Part shown: piece by piece, positions 26,945 through 35,278 of the stretch
Layout: each line of letters opens with the position of its first letter
Position numbering within the stretch: position 1 is the first letter of the stretch
Source of the DNA: Micromonospora peucetia
Lineage (GTDB): Bacteria > Actinomycetota > Actinomycetes > Mycobacteriales > Micromonosporaceae
Assembly: GCF_900091625.1 (NCBI RefSeq)
Contig: NZ_FMIC01000002.1
Location: 6,448,001-6,512,000 of the forward strand
Length of the DNA: 64,000 bases
Direction of reading: 5' to 3'
Position numbers and translations under genes: made by a program
Notes under the pieces: generated by a model
The model's input: the letters and a program-made list of their open reading frames with translations, nothing else
The model's database searches: none
What the model was told of the DNA's origin: nothing

Positions 26945-27274
26945 TCACTCGCCCTGTCGCCGGGTCGGCTGTTCGGCCGGGGGTCCTGGCGGCCGAGGGG
27001 TGAGGGCGGTCAGGCCGAAGGCGCCGGCCTGCCGGGGCGCGGAGAGCGCGGGGTCGGCGGAGGCGGTCAGGCACAGGACGTCGGGCCGGAACACCAGCCG
27101 GCCGGTGGCGACGGCGTACGGGCCGGCGGCGTAGAGCTGGCAGTCGATCACCAGCAGCGGGGCACCGACCGCGACGTCGAGCTCTTTGGCGAGCGTTTCG
27201 GTGGCAGCCTCGGCGGTGATGGTGTGGTCGCTGCGGGTGAGACGGATGTTCTCCTCGTCGCGGAGAGCGGTCAC
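26945..27274 (-). pseudogene. GntR-family regulator, UTRA-domain fragment
   Basis: The open frame contains ETLAKELDVAVGAPLLVIDC, QLYAAGPYAVATGRLVFRPD, a pattern of the UTRA ligand-binding domain's last strands (small-molecule-sensing GntR/HutC regulators). The winged-helix half and the first part of UTRA are missing. It starts at an internal GTG without a clear ribosome site. I consider it a truncated remnant; a short free-standing UTRA-like protein is less likely. Confidence 0.5.
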
Positions 27275-27371
27275 AAGCCGTCCGCTTGACCGGATCTGCG
27301 CATACTGAGAGCAGCGATAGGCCCACGGGCTGTTGATCGGGCTTATGGTCGCTCAATAAACGGAGGTCGAC

Positions 27372-27581
27372 ATGCGTTGGCTCATGATTCTGATCATCGT
27401 GTTGGCGGTCATTGCAGCGGTCTGGCTGTGGCGCCGTTCCCAGAAGGCCTCACTCGACGTCGACGGGCAGGTTCGTAACCGGCAGGCGTCGACTGAAGCC
27501 CGCAGGCGACTTGACGAACACCGCAACCCGAGTGACGGTAGCCCCGGCAGCGGCGCCGGTGGGGTCGGTGGTGTCTGGTAA
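27372..27581 (+). CDS. Small single-pass membrane protein
   Basis: This 69-residue ORF has GGAGG 5 bp before its ATG. The N-terminus is one hydrophobic helix (MILIIVLAVIAAVWLW), followed by Arg-Arg and a short, charged, Gly/Ser-rich tail, so the tail is probably cytoplasmic. No lipobox or cleavage site is visible. It lies alone between the GntR fragment and non-coding DNA. The function is unknown; its composition is like many actinobacterial orphan membrane peptides. Confidence 0.6.
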   Translation: MRWLMILIIVLAVIAAVWLWRRSQKASLDVDGQVRNRQASTEARRRLDEHRNPSDGSPGSGAGGVGGVW

Positions 27582-28204
27582 TTCCCCGTGGGGCCCAGCT
27601 GGTCCTACAGAGTCGTTTGCCCTGTCTTCCCGCCCCTCGACCTCGAAGACGAAGACGACACGGGCTTCGGCCGCGTGATCGGCCACGTTCCAGACCCCGC
27701 CGAAGCGTTGGAGCTAGCGGAGCGGGACACTGGGGCCTCCCCGGATCGGTGGGTCAACCACGGGGTTGCCGGAGAGGACTATGCGGACTCGCGCGGCCAC
27801 CGCCCCCATGCTTGGGGCTTGCCGCACGGACCCGGCGCGCCCTCCCTGCGCCGCGCTGCTCGGGCGCGGCGCGGCCGGCAGCCGGCGACGAACCTCCACC
27901 ATTCTCTGAGCTATCCCGTCTGCGGCGGCCTGGGCTCCCCGCTCTCCGCGCCAGCCGCCGGGCGTGTTGCGTGGCCGGAGTCGGAGCGCCAGCGGAGCGA
28001 CGGACGCGCGCCCAGGCGGCGGCGCGTGCGGCCCGTTCAGGGCCGCCTTGAATCCAGAGAACGAACAATTCGGCAAGTGACCCGGGTAGCCACCTAAAAC
28101 TTGACCAGCGGTCAAGCAGCGCTAGCCAGGTTCAACTTGACTGATCCTGATCCCCAAGAACGGCGAAGGGCCGACCCGATGTCCTGATCAGCCCTTTGAC
28201 CTGC
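27582..28204. other. Stretch with one doubtful ORF and a short palindrome
   Basis: A GTG at 27588 opens a plus-strand frame whose first 70 residues (WSYRVVCPVFPPLDLEDEDD and following) look protein-like, but it lacks a ribosome site and then degenerates into Arg/Pro-rich translation, so I do not call it a gene. At 28100-28116, CTTGACC-AGC-GGTCAAG is a perfect palindrome, about 90 bp from the tRNA scar. Confidence 0.4.
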
Positions 28205-28247
28205 GTCGGGACGGCCGGATTCGAACCGACGACCCCTTGACCCCCAG
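28205..28247 (-). other. 3' half of tRNA-Pro (GGG anticodon), probable attachment-site remnant
   Basis: Read on the minus strand, 28247-28205 is CCTGGGGGTCAAGGGGTCG, then TCGGTTCGAATCCGG and CCGTCCCGAC. This is the anticodon loop with GGG, the 3' anticodon strand, variable loop, T-arm (GGTTCGAATCC) and acceptor strand of an actinomycete tRNA-Pro. The sequence 5' of the loop does not pair with it, so the tRNA is incomplete. A 3' tRNA end of about 45 bp is what tyrosine recombinases leave as an att core, which agrees with the integrase fragment at 19003-19206. Confidence 0.7.
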
Positions 28248-28446
28248 GACGCTTCGCCACACGTCCACGCACGTCACGCACGCTGTCCCCAAGATCAGGC
28301 CATGTAGTCGACAGCATGCCGGCCACCATCGCGCACGACGTGTGGTCCCCACCTGGTCCCCGGGCGCTGGCACGCTCCGGCGACCGCAGCACGCGGTTTA
28401 GGAAGTGTGGACACGGCCGGTGGTCGCGGGGCGCTGATCTGCTTGA

Positions 28447-28489
28447 CCTGCGCCGCCATGCCGACCGCCACGTCCAGGAGCTGACCGCG
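28447..28489 (+). repeat. Second copy of the 43-bp relic (see 16365-16407)
   Basis: The frame here stays open and reads LLDLRRHADRHVQELTA. It matches 16365-16407 at 33 of 43 positions. It lies in the otherwise unrecognised stretch 28248-28551. Confidence 0.5.
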
Positions 28490-28551
28490 CACCCGCCGGT
28501 CGCGGAGGAGAGAATGTAGTTTGACCGAGAGATCGAGGCGCAAACCGCCGT

Positions 28552-28983
28552 TCAGGCGAAGTAGAGAACGTCAGGAATTTCCTGATCGTCTGGATCCTCG
28601 GAGAGCAAGGGACTGGACGCTCCGGGTGGGACGGTTACTTCGGCCCAGTACACCCGGCCCGCGACCACATAGTCGGTGTCTCGCGTTCGGTCCACCAGGT
28701 ACATCGTCGCGCTTGGCCACCACACACCCAAGCGCTCCGCCTCGGCGGTCTGCCGAGCCTCTGGGGCCGCCCGAAGATGCAGCTCCGAATAGGCATCAGA
28801 CAAACAAATGCGCGAGACATCCTGGAAGAGGAGATCGAAGACCCGCAGCGGTTCGTCGCCCTCCGGATCTCCAATTAACCCCCGCAAAAGCAACTTGCTG
28901 TGTCCCACCGAGATCGCCCACGGCATAAACCGGCCGGCAACCGACAAGGGCAAACTGCCAGAGATAACCTTCCAACGAACCAC
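28552..28983 (-). CDS. Hypothetical protein, 143 residues
   Basis: The GTG start at 28983 has GAGG 5 bp upstream. The protein has no signal peptide or membrane helix. It alternates strands and helices (GHSKLLLRGLIGDPEGDE; LRVFDLLFQDVSRICLSDAY; YLVDRTRDTDYVVAGRVYWA) and ends in an acidic tail. I recognise no family; size and acidity resemble small immunity or regulatory proteins, but nothing specific supports that. It is an isolated gene in the accessory region, with slightly AT-richer codons than the catabolic operons nearby. Confidence 0.55.
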   Translation of the reverse strand: MVRWKVISGSLPLSVAGRFMPWAISVGHSKLLLRGLIGDPEGDEPLRVFDLLFQDVSRICLSDAYSELHLRAAPEARQTAEAERLGVWWPSATMYLVDRTRDTDYVVAGRVYWAEVTVPPGASSPLLSEDPDDQEIPDVLYFA

Positions 28984-29051
28984 TCGTACCTCGCTCTTCC
29001 TGCCTCACCCGCGCGAGGACCCTACGTCTCGAGCTGGGTTGAGTTCCAGCA

Positions 29052-29094
29052 GGGACTGTCTCGCTAAGGGCTCTGTCTCACATTCGGTGGTGAC
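29052..29094 (+). repeat. Solitary end of the ISL3-like element
   Basis: GGGACTGTC, a 12-bp variable stretch, and then CTGTCTCACATTCGGTGGTG plus AC reproduce the IS end with the same spacing. The inner 26 bp (29069-29094) are identical to 14790-14815. No transposase remnant follows. It is evidence of a deleted second copy or of recombination between copies. Confidence 0.85.
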
Positions 29095-29643
29095 AGTCCG
29101 TAGCGACGTCGCAGAGCGTGCGGTGAGTCTCTGATGCCGGCATTGGACTGGCTGATCTTCTCGGAGAGAGCTGCAGATAGAACCCGGCGCCCCTTTTGCC
29201 GCAACCTGAAACGGTTTTGACAGGCGTTTGTCCGAGCGGTTGGCCAGAACTGACCCGCGACTCCTGAAGACGGGCACCGGAAGGTGATCTGGTCAAAGCG
29301 CCGGCCCACCACCCCGCCGGTCAACGGCCTGTCGTTCGGCGGCGGCCCTCCGAGCTTCCCGCCTTCCGCGCCAGCCGCCGGGCATCAGGCGACAGGTGGT
29401 GCCGGGAAATACATAGCTAGCCTTACATGAGTCGATGATTGACGTTCCCGCTCCCCTGTGTCTCGGTCCGGTAGCTGGGCAATGCCCGAGCGTCGACCAA
29501 ACCGGAGTGGGAGAAGGAGAAGTCCGTGACGTCGCCGTAGGAGAGCGCCTCGGTCGCGGCCACCAGTGCATACGTGGGTTTGCGTCCGCCGATCCCGGGG
29601 TCGAAGCGGGCCTGGCGCCAGGTGGAGACCTCACCGGGCTACC
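29095..29643. other. Gene-free stretch downstream of the catabolic operon
   Basis: No gene is supported. A minus-strand open run (TWRQARFDPGIGGRKPTYAL, near 29560-29630) looks protein-like but has no start and decays. A 12-bp palindrome, CCTGGCGCCAGG, at 29611-29622 lies just after the operon's last stop and might assist termination. Confidence 0.4.
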
Positions 29644-32574
29644 TCAGCGCACCGGGTCGTCGGACCTCGGTGGCAGGTGACGGGCGAGGAGTTGGGCCAG
29701 GTGCTCACCGGAACGGTCGGCGAGCGTGTCGAGCTGGGTGCGGCAGCTGAATCCATCGGCGAGCACGACAGCGTCGGGTGCCGCCGCACGTACGGCGGGA
29801 AGCAGGTCGTGCTCGGCGACGGCGACCGAAACCTCGTGGTGGCCCCGCTCGACACCGAAGTTGCCGGCGAGACCGCAACATCCGCCGAGTCGCTGGACCT
29901 CGGCGCCGGCCCGCTCCAGCAACGCCGCGTCGGTGTCCCAGCCCATGACCGCGTGATGGTGACAGTGCGGCTGGGCGACGGCGGTGGCCCCACCCAGTTC
30001 CGGTGGCGTCCAGCCGGGAGTGGCGGTCAGCAGCTCCGCCAACGTGCGGGTGGCCGCCGCGACCTCCACGGCGGCGTCCGCGTCCGCGCCGTCGAGCAGT
30101 TCGAGGGCGTCGGACCGCAGCACCGCGGTGCACGACGGTTCCAGGCCCACCACCGTCGCGCCGGCCCGTACGTGCGGGGCCAGCGCGTCAACGGTGGCAC
30201 GGACCTGCCGACGGGCGCCGTCGAGCTGGCCGGTGGAGATCCAGGTCAACCCGCAGCAGACGGGTTTCCCGGTCACGAGCACCCGGTAGCCGGCATCCTC
30301 CAGCACCGCCACAGCCGCCTGCCCCACCTCGGGTGAGAAGGCGTCGGTGAAGGTGTCGACGAGCAGGACCACGTCTCCGTGCCGCCCCTGCGACGACTGC
30401 CCACGCCGCGCGAACCAGCGCCGGAACGTCGTGGTGGCGAAGTTGGGCAGGGTCCGCCGGGCGTCCACCCCGGCGGACCAGGTGATGAGCGGGTGCAGCA
30501 CCCTCGCGCGCAGCATCGCGTTGACCACGCCGGTCACGGCCGGTACGCGAGTCGCCAGCCGCGCCCAGCGCGGCAGCCAGCCGAGGACGTAGTGCGACCG
30601 GGGGCGGATCCGCCTGCGGTACCGCTGGTGCGTCGCCTCGGCCTTGTAGGAGGCCATGTCCACACCGGTCGGGCAGTCCGCGGAGCAGCCCTTGCAGGCC
30701 AGGCACAGGTCCAGCGCGTCGTGCAACGCCTCGGAACGCCAGCCGTCCGGTCCGAGCCGTCCGGAAACCACGTCCTGGAGCACCCGGGCCCGGCCCCGGG
30801 TGGAATCCTTCTCGTCCCGGGTCGCCAGGAACGACGGACACATCACGCCGCCTGACCCCGTCGTGTCGGCGCGGCACTTGCCGACACCCGTGCAACGGTG
30901 AACGGCCATCGACAGGTCGCCCCGGTCGTGCCGGTAGGCGAGCGCGAGGCTGGGCAGCTCGGTGCGGCGCAGCGGCGGCGCGGCGGCAACTCGCACGTCC
31001 GCGTCCAGGGGCGCCGGCCGGACGATGACCCCCGGGTTGAGCACGTCGTGCGGGTCGAAGACCGCCTTGACCCGCTCGAACAGCGCGATCGCGTCGGGCG
31101 AGTACATCAGCGGCAGCAGTTCACCGCGGGCACGCCCGTCGCCGTGCTCGCCGGACATCGACCCGCCGTGCCGGGCGGCCAGCGCACCGGCGGCGTGGAG
31201 GAAGTCCTTGAAGACCTTCGTGCCGTCGGCGGCGGTCAGCGGGAAGTCGATGCGGATGTGCACGCAGCCGTCGCCGAAGTGCCCGTACGGCACCCCGGTC
31301 AGCCGGTAGTCGGCCAGCAGCGCCTCGAACTCGCGCAGGTACGCCCCGAGCCTCTCGGGCGGTACGGCGGCGTCCTCCCACCCCGCGTGGGCGGGCGCGC
31401 CAGCGGGCGTACGGCCGGAAAGCCCGGCCCCGTCCTCCCGGATCCGCCACAGGGCCGCCGCGTGGGCGGGATCGGTGACGACCATCGCGTCGAGTGCGCC
31501 CGCCTCGGCGGCAAGCCGCCGCGCCGTGTCCACCACCGCGGACCGCTCGTCGCCCGCCAACTCCACCAGCAGCCAGCCGTCGCCGCGCGGCAGACCCGGC
31601 ACCACGGCGTCACCCCGGCGGGCGCGTACGACGTCGACGATCCGCCCGTCCAGGCCCTCGCAGGCGATCGGGGCGTACGGCAGGATGGCCGGCACCGCGT
31701 CCGCGGCCTCCGCCATGGACGGGTAGCCGAGCGCCACCAGGACGCGCACGGGGGCGTCGCGGACCAGGCGGACGCGGGCGGCGAGGGTGAGGGCGAGGGT
31801 GCCCTCGGAGCCGACGAGCGCGCGGGCCACGTCGAAGCCCCGCTCGGGCAGCAGGTGTTCGAGAGAGTATCCGGAGACCTGCCGACCGAACCGGCCGAGT
31901 TCGGTCCTGATCGTGGCCAGGTTTCCCCGGACCAGTCGCCGGAGGTCGGTCAGCAGCGACGAGTCGTCGGTCGCCCCGTCGATCGCGCCGAGACGCAGCC
32001 GCTCGCCGGTGCCGGCCACCACGTCGAGGCCGAGGACGTTGTCGCTGGTGCGGCCGTACCCCAGGGCCCGCGACCCGCAGGCGTTGTTGCCGATCATCCC
32101 GCCGAGGGTGGCGCGGTTGTGGGTCGACGGGTCGGGGCCGAACCGCAGGCCGTACGGGGCCGCCGCCCGTTGCAGGCTCGACTGGACGACACCCGGTTCG
32201 ACCAGCGCGGTCCGGGTCTCCGGGTCGACCTCCAGCACCCGGTCGAGGTGCCGACTGGTGTCCACGACGATGCCGGGGCCGACCGCGTTGCCGGCGATCG
32301 AGGTGCCGGCGCCGCGCATCGTCACGGCAACCTGGTGCTCGGTCGCGACGGCCAGTACGGCCAGCACCTCGTCGACGTGCCGGGGCAGGACGACCACTTG
32401 CGGCGGTACCCGGTACAGGGACGCGTCGGAGGAGTAGAGCGACCGGCGCAGCGGGGAGTCGTCGGCCTCGGCGACGCCAGCGCGGCGCAGCGCGTCGACT
32501 AGGTCGCGGCTGGCCACCGGGTCCGGCGTCCGGCGTGGACCTCCCCGCGTCGTGTCGGTCGAACTCGTGCCCAT
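29644..32574 (-). CDS. Fused FAD-linked oxidase / FeS 2-hydroxyacid dehydrogenase (GlcD-GlcF type)
   Basis: The 976-residue protein joins a D-lactate/D-2-hydroxyglutarate-type flavoprotein to an iron-sulfur subunit. Residues about 50-235 are a PCMH/FAD_binding_4 domain (VTMRGAGTSIAGNAVGPGIV; TLGGMIGNNACGSRALGYGR), followed by an FAD-oxidase C domain with GHFGDGCVHIRID. Cysteine clusters follow near residue 555 (CTGVGKCRADTTGSGGVMCP) and 625 (CLACKGCSADCP), and two CCG-type motifs (KPVCCGLTW; GGCCGLAGNFG) near the end. It should oxidise a D-2-hydroxyacid to the 2-oxoacid with electrons passing to quinone or an Fe-S acceptor. The start ATG is 2 bp past the stop of lhgO, which rules out the longer open frame overlapping that gene. 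It is the last gene of the LacI operon. Confidence 0.93.
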   Translation of the reverse strand: MGTSSTDTTRGGPRRTPDPVASRDLVDALRRAGVAEADDSPLRRSLYSSDASLYRVPPQVVVLPRHVDEVLAVLAVATEHQVAVTMRGAGTSIAGNAVGPGIVVDTSRHLDRVLEVDPETRTALVEPGVVQSSLQRAAAPYGLRFGPDPSTHNRATLGGMIGNNACGSRALGYGRTSDNVLGLDVVAGTGERLRLGAIDGATDDSSLLTDLRRLVRGNLATIRTELGRFGRQVSGYSLEHLLPERGFDVARALVGSEGTLALTLAARVRLVRDAPVRVLVALGYPSMAEAADAVPAILPYAPIACEGLDGRIVDVVRARRGDAVVPGLPRGDGWLLVELAGDERSAVVDTARRLAAEAGALDAMVVTDPAHAAALWRIREDGAGLSGRTPAGAPAHAGWEDAAVPPERLGAYLREFEALLADYRLTGVPYGHFGDGCVHIRIDFPLTAADGTKVFKDFLHAAGALAARHGGSMSGEHGDGRARGELLPLMYSPDAIALFERVKAVFDPHDVLNPGVIVRPAPLDADVRVAAAPPLRRTELPSLALAYRHDRGDLSMAVHRCTGVGKCRADTTGSGGVMCPSFLATRDEKDSTRGRARVLQDVVSGRLGPDGWRSEALHDALDLCLACKGCSADCPTGVDMASYKAEATHQRYRRRIRPRSHYVLGWLPRWARLATRVPAVTGVVNAMLRARVLHPLITWSAGVDARRTLPNFATTTFRRWFARRGQSSQGRHGDVVLLVDTFTDAFSPEVGQAAVAVLEDAGYRVLVTGKPVCCGLTWISTGQLDGARRQVRATVDALAPHVRAGATVVGLEPSCTAVLRSDALELLDGADADAAVEVAAATRTLAELLTATPGWTPPELGGATAVAQPHCHHHAVMGWDTDAALLERAGAEVQRLGGCCGLAGNFGVERGHHEVSVAVAEHDLLPAVRAAAPDAVVLADGFSCRTQLDTLADRSGEHLAQLLARHLPPRSDDPVR

Positions 32575-32576
32575 AT

Positions 32577-33782
32577 CTACCCCCGTTCGGTTGCCGCGGC
32601 CAACGCCCGCTCCACCACGTGCTCGGCGATGGCCAGCGAGGACGTCGCCGCAGGTGAGGGGGCGTTGCGTACCGCGACGACCCGTCCCATGATCTCGATT
32701 CGGAAGTCGTCGACGAGGTCGCCCCGCCGGTCCACGGCCTGGGCGCGGACGCCGGCCGGGGCGCGGACCAGGTCGGCGGAGGTCAGCTCGGGGACGTAGT
32801 GCCGTGCGGCGGCGACGAAGCGGCCCTTGAGCAGCGATCCGAGCATCTCCTGCGCGCCGGTGCGCCAGTGCCGCGCGGCCAGCCGCGCGAATCCCGGGTA
32901 GCCCAGTGTCGCGAGCAGGTCGCCGAGGCGGACGTCCCGGCGGCGGTAGCCCTCGCGGGCCAGGGCGAGTACGGCGTTGGGGCCGACGTCGACGGTCCCG
33001 TCGATCCGGCGGGTGAGGTGGACGCCGAGGAACGGGTACCGCGGATCGGGTACCGGGTAGATCAGGCCCCGCACCAGCGACGACCGCTCCGGCCGCAGGC
33101 GGTAGTACTCGCCGCGGAAGGGCAGGATCCGCGGCGAGGGGTCCCCGCCGGCCAGGGTGGCGAGCCGGTCGACGTGCAGCCCGGCGCAGAGGATGACCTG
33201 CTCGGCCACGACGTCCTGCCCGCTCGTGGTGGCCAGCACCACCTTCTCGCCGCGCTGGGCGATCCCGGTCACGGCGGTGCCCAGGCGGACCTCGCCGCCG
33301 AGCCGGGCCACGTCGGCGGCGAGGGACCGGGCGACCTGGCCGAAGTCGACGACGGCGGTGTGCGGCGACAGGAGGGCGACCCTGCCCCGTACGTGGGGTT
33401 CCCGGTCCCGCAGGCCGTCGGGTCCCAGCAGCTGCACGCCGGGCACGCCATTGGCCCGCGCCCGCGCGAGCAGGTCGGCCAGCCGGGCCTCCTCCGTCGC
33501 GTCCCGCGCGACGATGGCCTTGCCCAGCTCCTGGTAGGCGATGTCGTGCTCGGCGGTGTACTCGCGCAGCAGCGCGACCCCGCGCCGGCACAGGGTCGCT
33601 TTCAGCGACCCCGGCTGGTAGTACACGCCGGCGTGCACCACACCGCTGTTGTGGCCGGTCTGGTGCAGGCCGACCTGGTGTTCCTTCTCGAGCACGACGA
33701 CGGAGCTGCCGGGGCGACGGATCAGCACCTCCCGGGCGACCGCCAGCCCGACGATCCCCGCACCCACCACGACGCAGCTCAT
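32577..33782 (-). CDS. lhgO: L-2-hydroxyglutarate oxidase (LhgO-like)
   Basis: The 401-residue DAO-fold flavoprotein starts MSCVVVGAGIVGLAVARE, the FAD-binding motif. It has the LhgO-specific HQTGHNSGVVHAGVYYQPGS, PFRGEYYRL and FLGVHLTRRIDGTVDVGPNA. LhgO oxidises L-2-hydroxyglutarate to 2-oxoglutarate. The ATG overlaps the stop of the aldehyde dehydrogenase by 1 bp (TGATG). With the downstream fused dehydrogenase, both enantiomers of a 2-hydroxyacid could be oxidised. Motif match is strong, but the true substrate could be a close analogue. Confidence 0.92.
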   Translation of the reverse strand: MSCVVVGAGIVGLAVAREVLIRRPGSSVVVLEKEHQVGLHQTGHNSGVVHAGVYYQPGSLKATLCRRGVALLREYTAEHDIAYQELGKAIVARDATEEARLADLLARARANGVPGVQLLGPDGLRDREPHVRGRVALLSPHTAVVDFGQVARSLAADVARLGGEVRLGTAVTGIAQRGEKVVLATTSGQDVVAEQVILCAGLHVDRLATLAGGDPSPRILPFRGEYYRLRPERSSLVRGLIYPVPDPRYPFLGVHLTRRIDGTVDVGPNAVLALAREGYRRRDVRLGDLLATLGYPGFARLAARHWRTGAQEMLGSLLKGRFVAAARHYVPELTSADLVRAPAGVRAQAVDRRGDLVDDFRIEIMGRVVAVRNAPSPAATSSLAIAEHVVERALAAATERG

Positions 33783-35278
33783 CACGACACCTCCCTCGCG
33801 GTCAGCGGCCCGTTCAGCCGCCCGTTCCGGCGCACCGGCAGGCCCCGGTCGTCCCCACCGGCCGCGTCGCGCAGCTCGGCGGGCAACAACGCCGCGGGCC
33901 AGCCCTGTAGCGCCGAGGGGCGCAGCCAGCGTCGGATCGCGGTGGCGCCGACGCTGGTGGTGCCGGACGCGGTGGAGGCGGGGTAGCCGCCGCCGTGGTG
34001 GGTCGCCCAGCCCACCCGCAGCCCGCTGGTCGGCTGGTTCCACACCACCCGGCCCGCCCGGTCCACCAGGACGGGCAGCACGTCGCGAGCGTCGGGCAGG
34101 TCGCCGTCGGTGGCGTACACCCCGGCCACCAGCGAGGACGGGAGGGCGGCCAGGGCGGTACGCAGCTCCGCCACGGACCGGTAGCGCACCAGCACGGCGT
34201 ACGGGCCGAAGCACTCGTCCCGCAGGTCCGCGTTGGCGTCGTCCAGCAGGCTCACCACGGTGGTGGCCAGCAGCACCGGGGACACCGGGCTGCGGTCACC
34301 CGCGCCGGTCGCGGCGGCGTCGCCGCTGAGCACCTCGACCCCGTCCAGCGCCGCCCGCCTCGCGGTGCCGGCCGCGTACGCGGCGGTGATCGACGGGTTG
34401 AGCAGCACCGGGCGCGGCGCGTCCAGCATCCGCTGGCGCAGCCGGTCGGCGAGGTCCTCCGCGTCGTCGGGCAGGAAGACCAGGCCGGCCTTGGTGCAGA
34501 CCTGGCCGCCGCGGGCGAGCATGGAGGTGACGAGCGGCTCGATCACCCGCTCCGGCGACCGGGCGGCGTGCGGCAGCACGACGGCCGGGTTGACGCTGCC
34601 CAGCTCGCCGTAGAACGGGATCGGCAGCGGGCGCGCGGCGCACAGGTCGAACAGAGCTCGTCCGCCGCCGACCGATCCGGTGAACCCGACGGCCGTGATG
34701 TCCGGGTGCGTGACGAGCTGCGCACCGGCCTCGAACCCGCTGACCATACCGATCACGTCCGGACTGACCCCGGCCGCCGCAGCCGCCGCCCGCAGGGCGG
34801 ACAGCACGGCCCGGCAGGTACGCGGGTGCGAGGGGTGCTCCTTGGCCACGACGGGACACCCGGCGGCGAGCGCCGAGGCGGTGTCCCCGCCGGCGACGCC
34901 GTACGCGAAGGGGAAGTTACTGGCGCCGAAGACCGCGACGGGCCCCAACGGCCGCAGCCAGCGCATCACGTCTCCGCCCGGGGCGGTGTCGACGGTTGCC
35001 TCCAGGTACGAGCCCTCCCGCACCACACCGGCGAACATCCGCAGCTGGTCGGCGGTGCGGGTCACCTCGGCATCGAGCACGTCCGGGTCGAGGGCGGTCT
35101 CCGCCGCGGCGGTGGTCACCAGGTCGGCGCGGGCCCCTTCCAGGTGCCCGGCCATCGTCTCGAGCAGCCGGGCGCGTGGCTCGCGCCCGACATTGGTGAA
35201 CCCGGGTGCCGCGCGGCGGGCGCGCTCGACGACGTCCGCGACGTCGCCGAGCCCGTCGAGCTGGTCATCGTGCGTCAT
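33782..35278 (-). CDS. Aldehyde dehydrogenase, alpha-ketoglutarate-semialdehyde dehydrogenase type
   Basis: The 498-residue ALDH-superfamily enzyme contains FGASNFPFAYGVAGGDTASA, FTGSVGGGRALFD, the Glu region FYGELGSVNPAVV and the catalytic Cys in GGQVCTKAG. The SNFPFA...GGDTASALAAGCPVV and GELGSVNP wording is typical of the NADP-dependent type-III 2,5-dioxovalerate (ketoglutarate semialdehyde) dehydrogenases of pentose and hydroxyproline catabolism. It would produce 2-oxoglutarate. The start overlaps the ribokinase end by 14 bp. Confidence 0.9.
   Translation of the reverse strand: MTHDDQLDGLGDVADVVERARRAAPGFTNVGREPRARLLETMAGHLEGARADLVTTAAAETALDPDVLDAEVTRTADQLRMFAGVVREGSYLEATVDTAPGGDVMRWLRPLGPVAVFGASNFPFAYGVAGGDTASALAAGCPVVAKEHPSHPRTCRAVLSALRAAAAAAGVSPDVIGMVSGFEAGAQLVTHPDITAVGFTGSVGGGRALFDLCAARPLPIPFYGELGSVNPAVVLPHAARSPERVIEPLVTSMLARGGQVCTKAGLVFLPDDAEDLADRLRQRMLDAPRPVLLNPSITAAYAAGTARRAALDGVEVLSGDAAATGAGDRSPVSPVLLATTVVSLLDDANADLRDECFGPYAVLVRYRSVAELRTALAALPSSLVAGVYATDGDLPDARDVLPVLVDRAGRVVWNQPTSGLRVGWATHHGGGYPASTASGTTSVGATAIRRWLRPSALQGWPAALLPAELRDAAGGDDRGLPVRRNGRLNGPLTAREVS

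Noticed and set aside
27588..28097. 169-residue plus-strand ORF after the small membrane protein
   Set aside because: Only the first 70 codons look protein-like, there is no ribosome site, and the rest is Arg-rich off-frame sequence. Left as doubtful.
30898..32502. 534-residue plus-strand frame inside the fused dehydrogenase gene
   Set aside because: Composition is a shadow of the coding strand, with no ribosome site or motif, and the opposite strand encodes a clear FAD/FeS enzyme.
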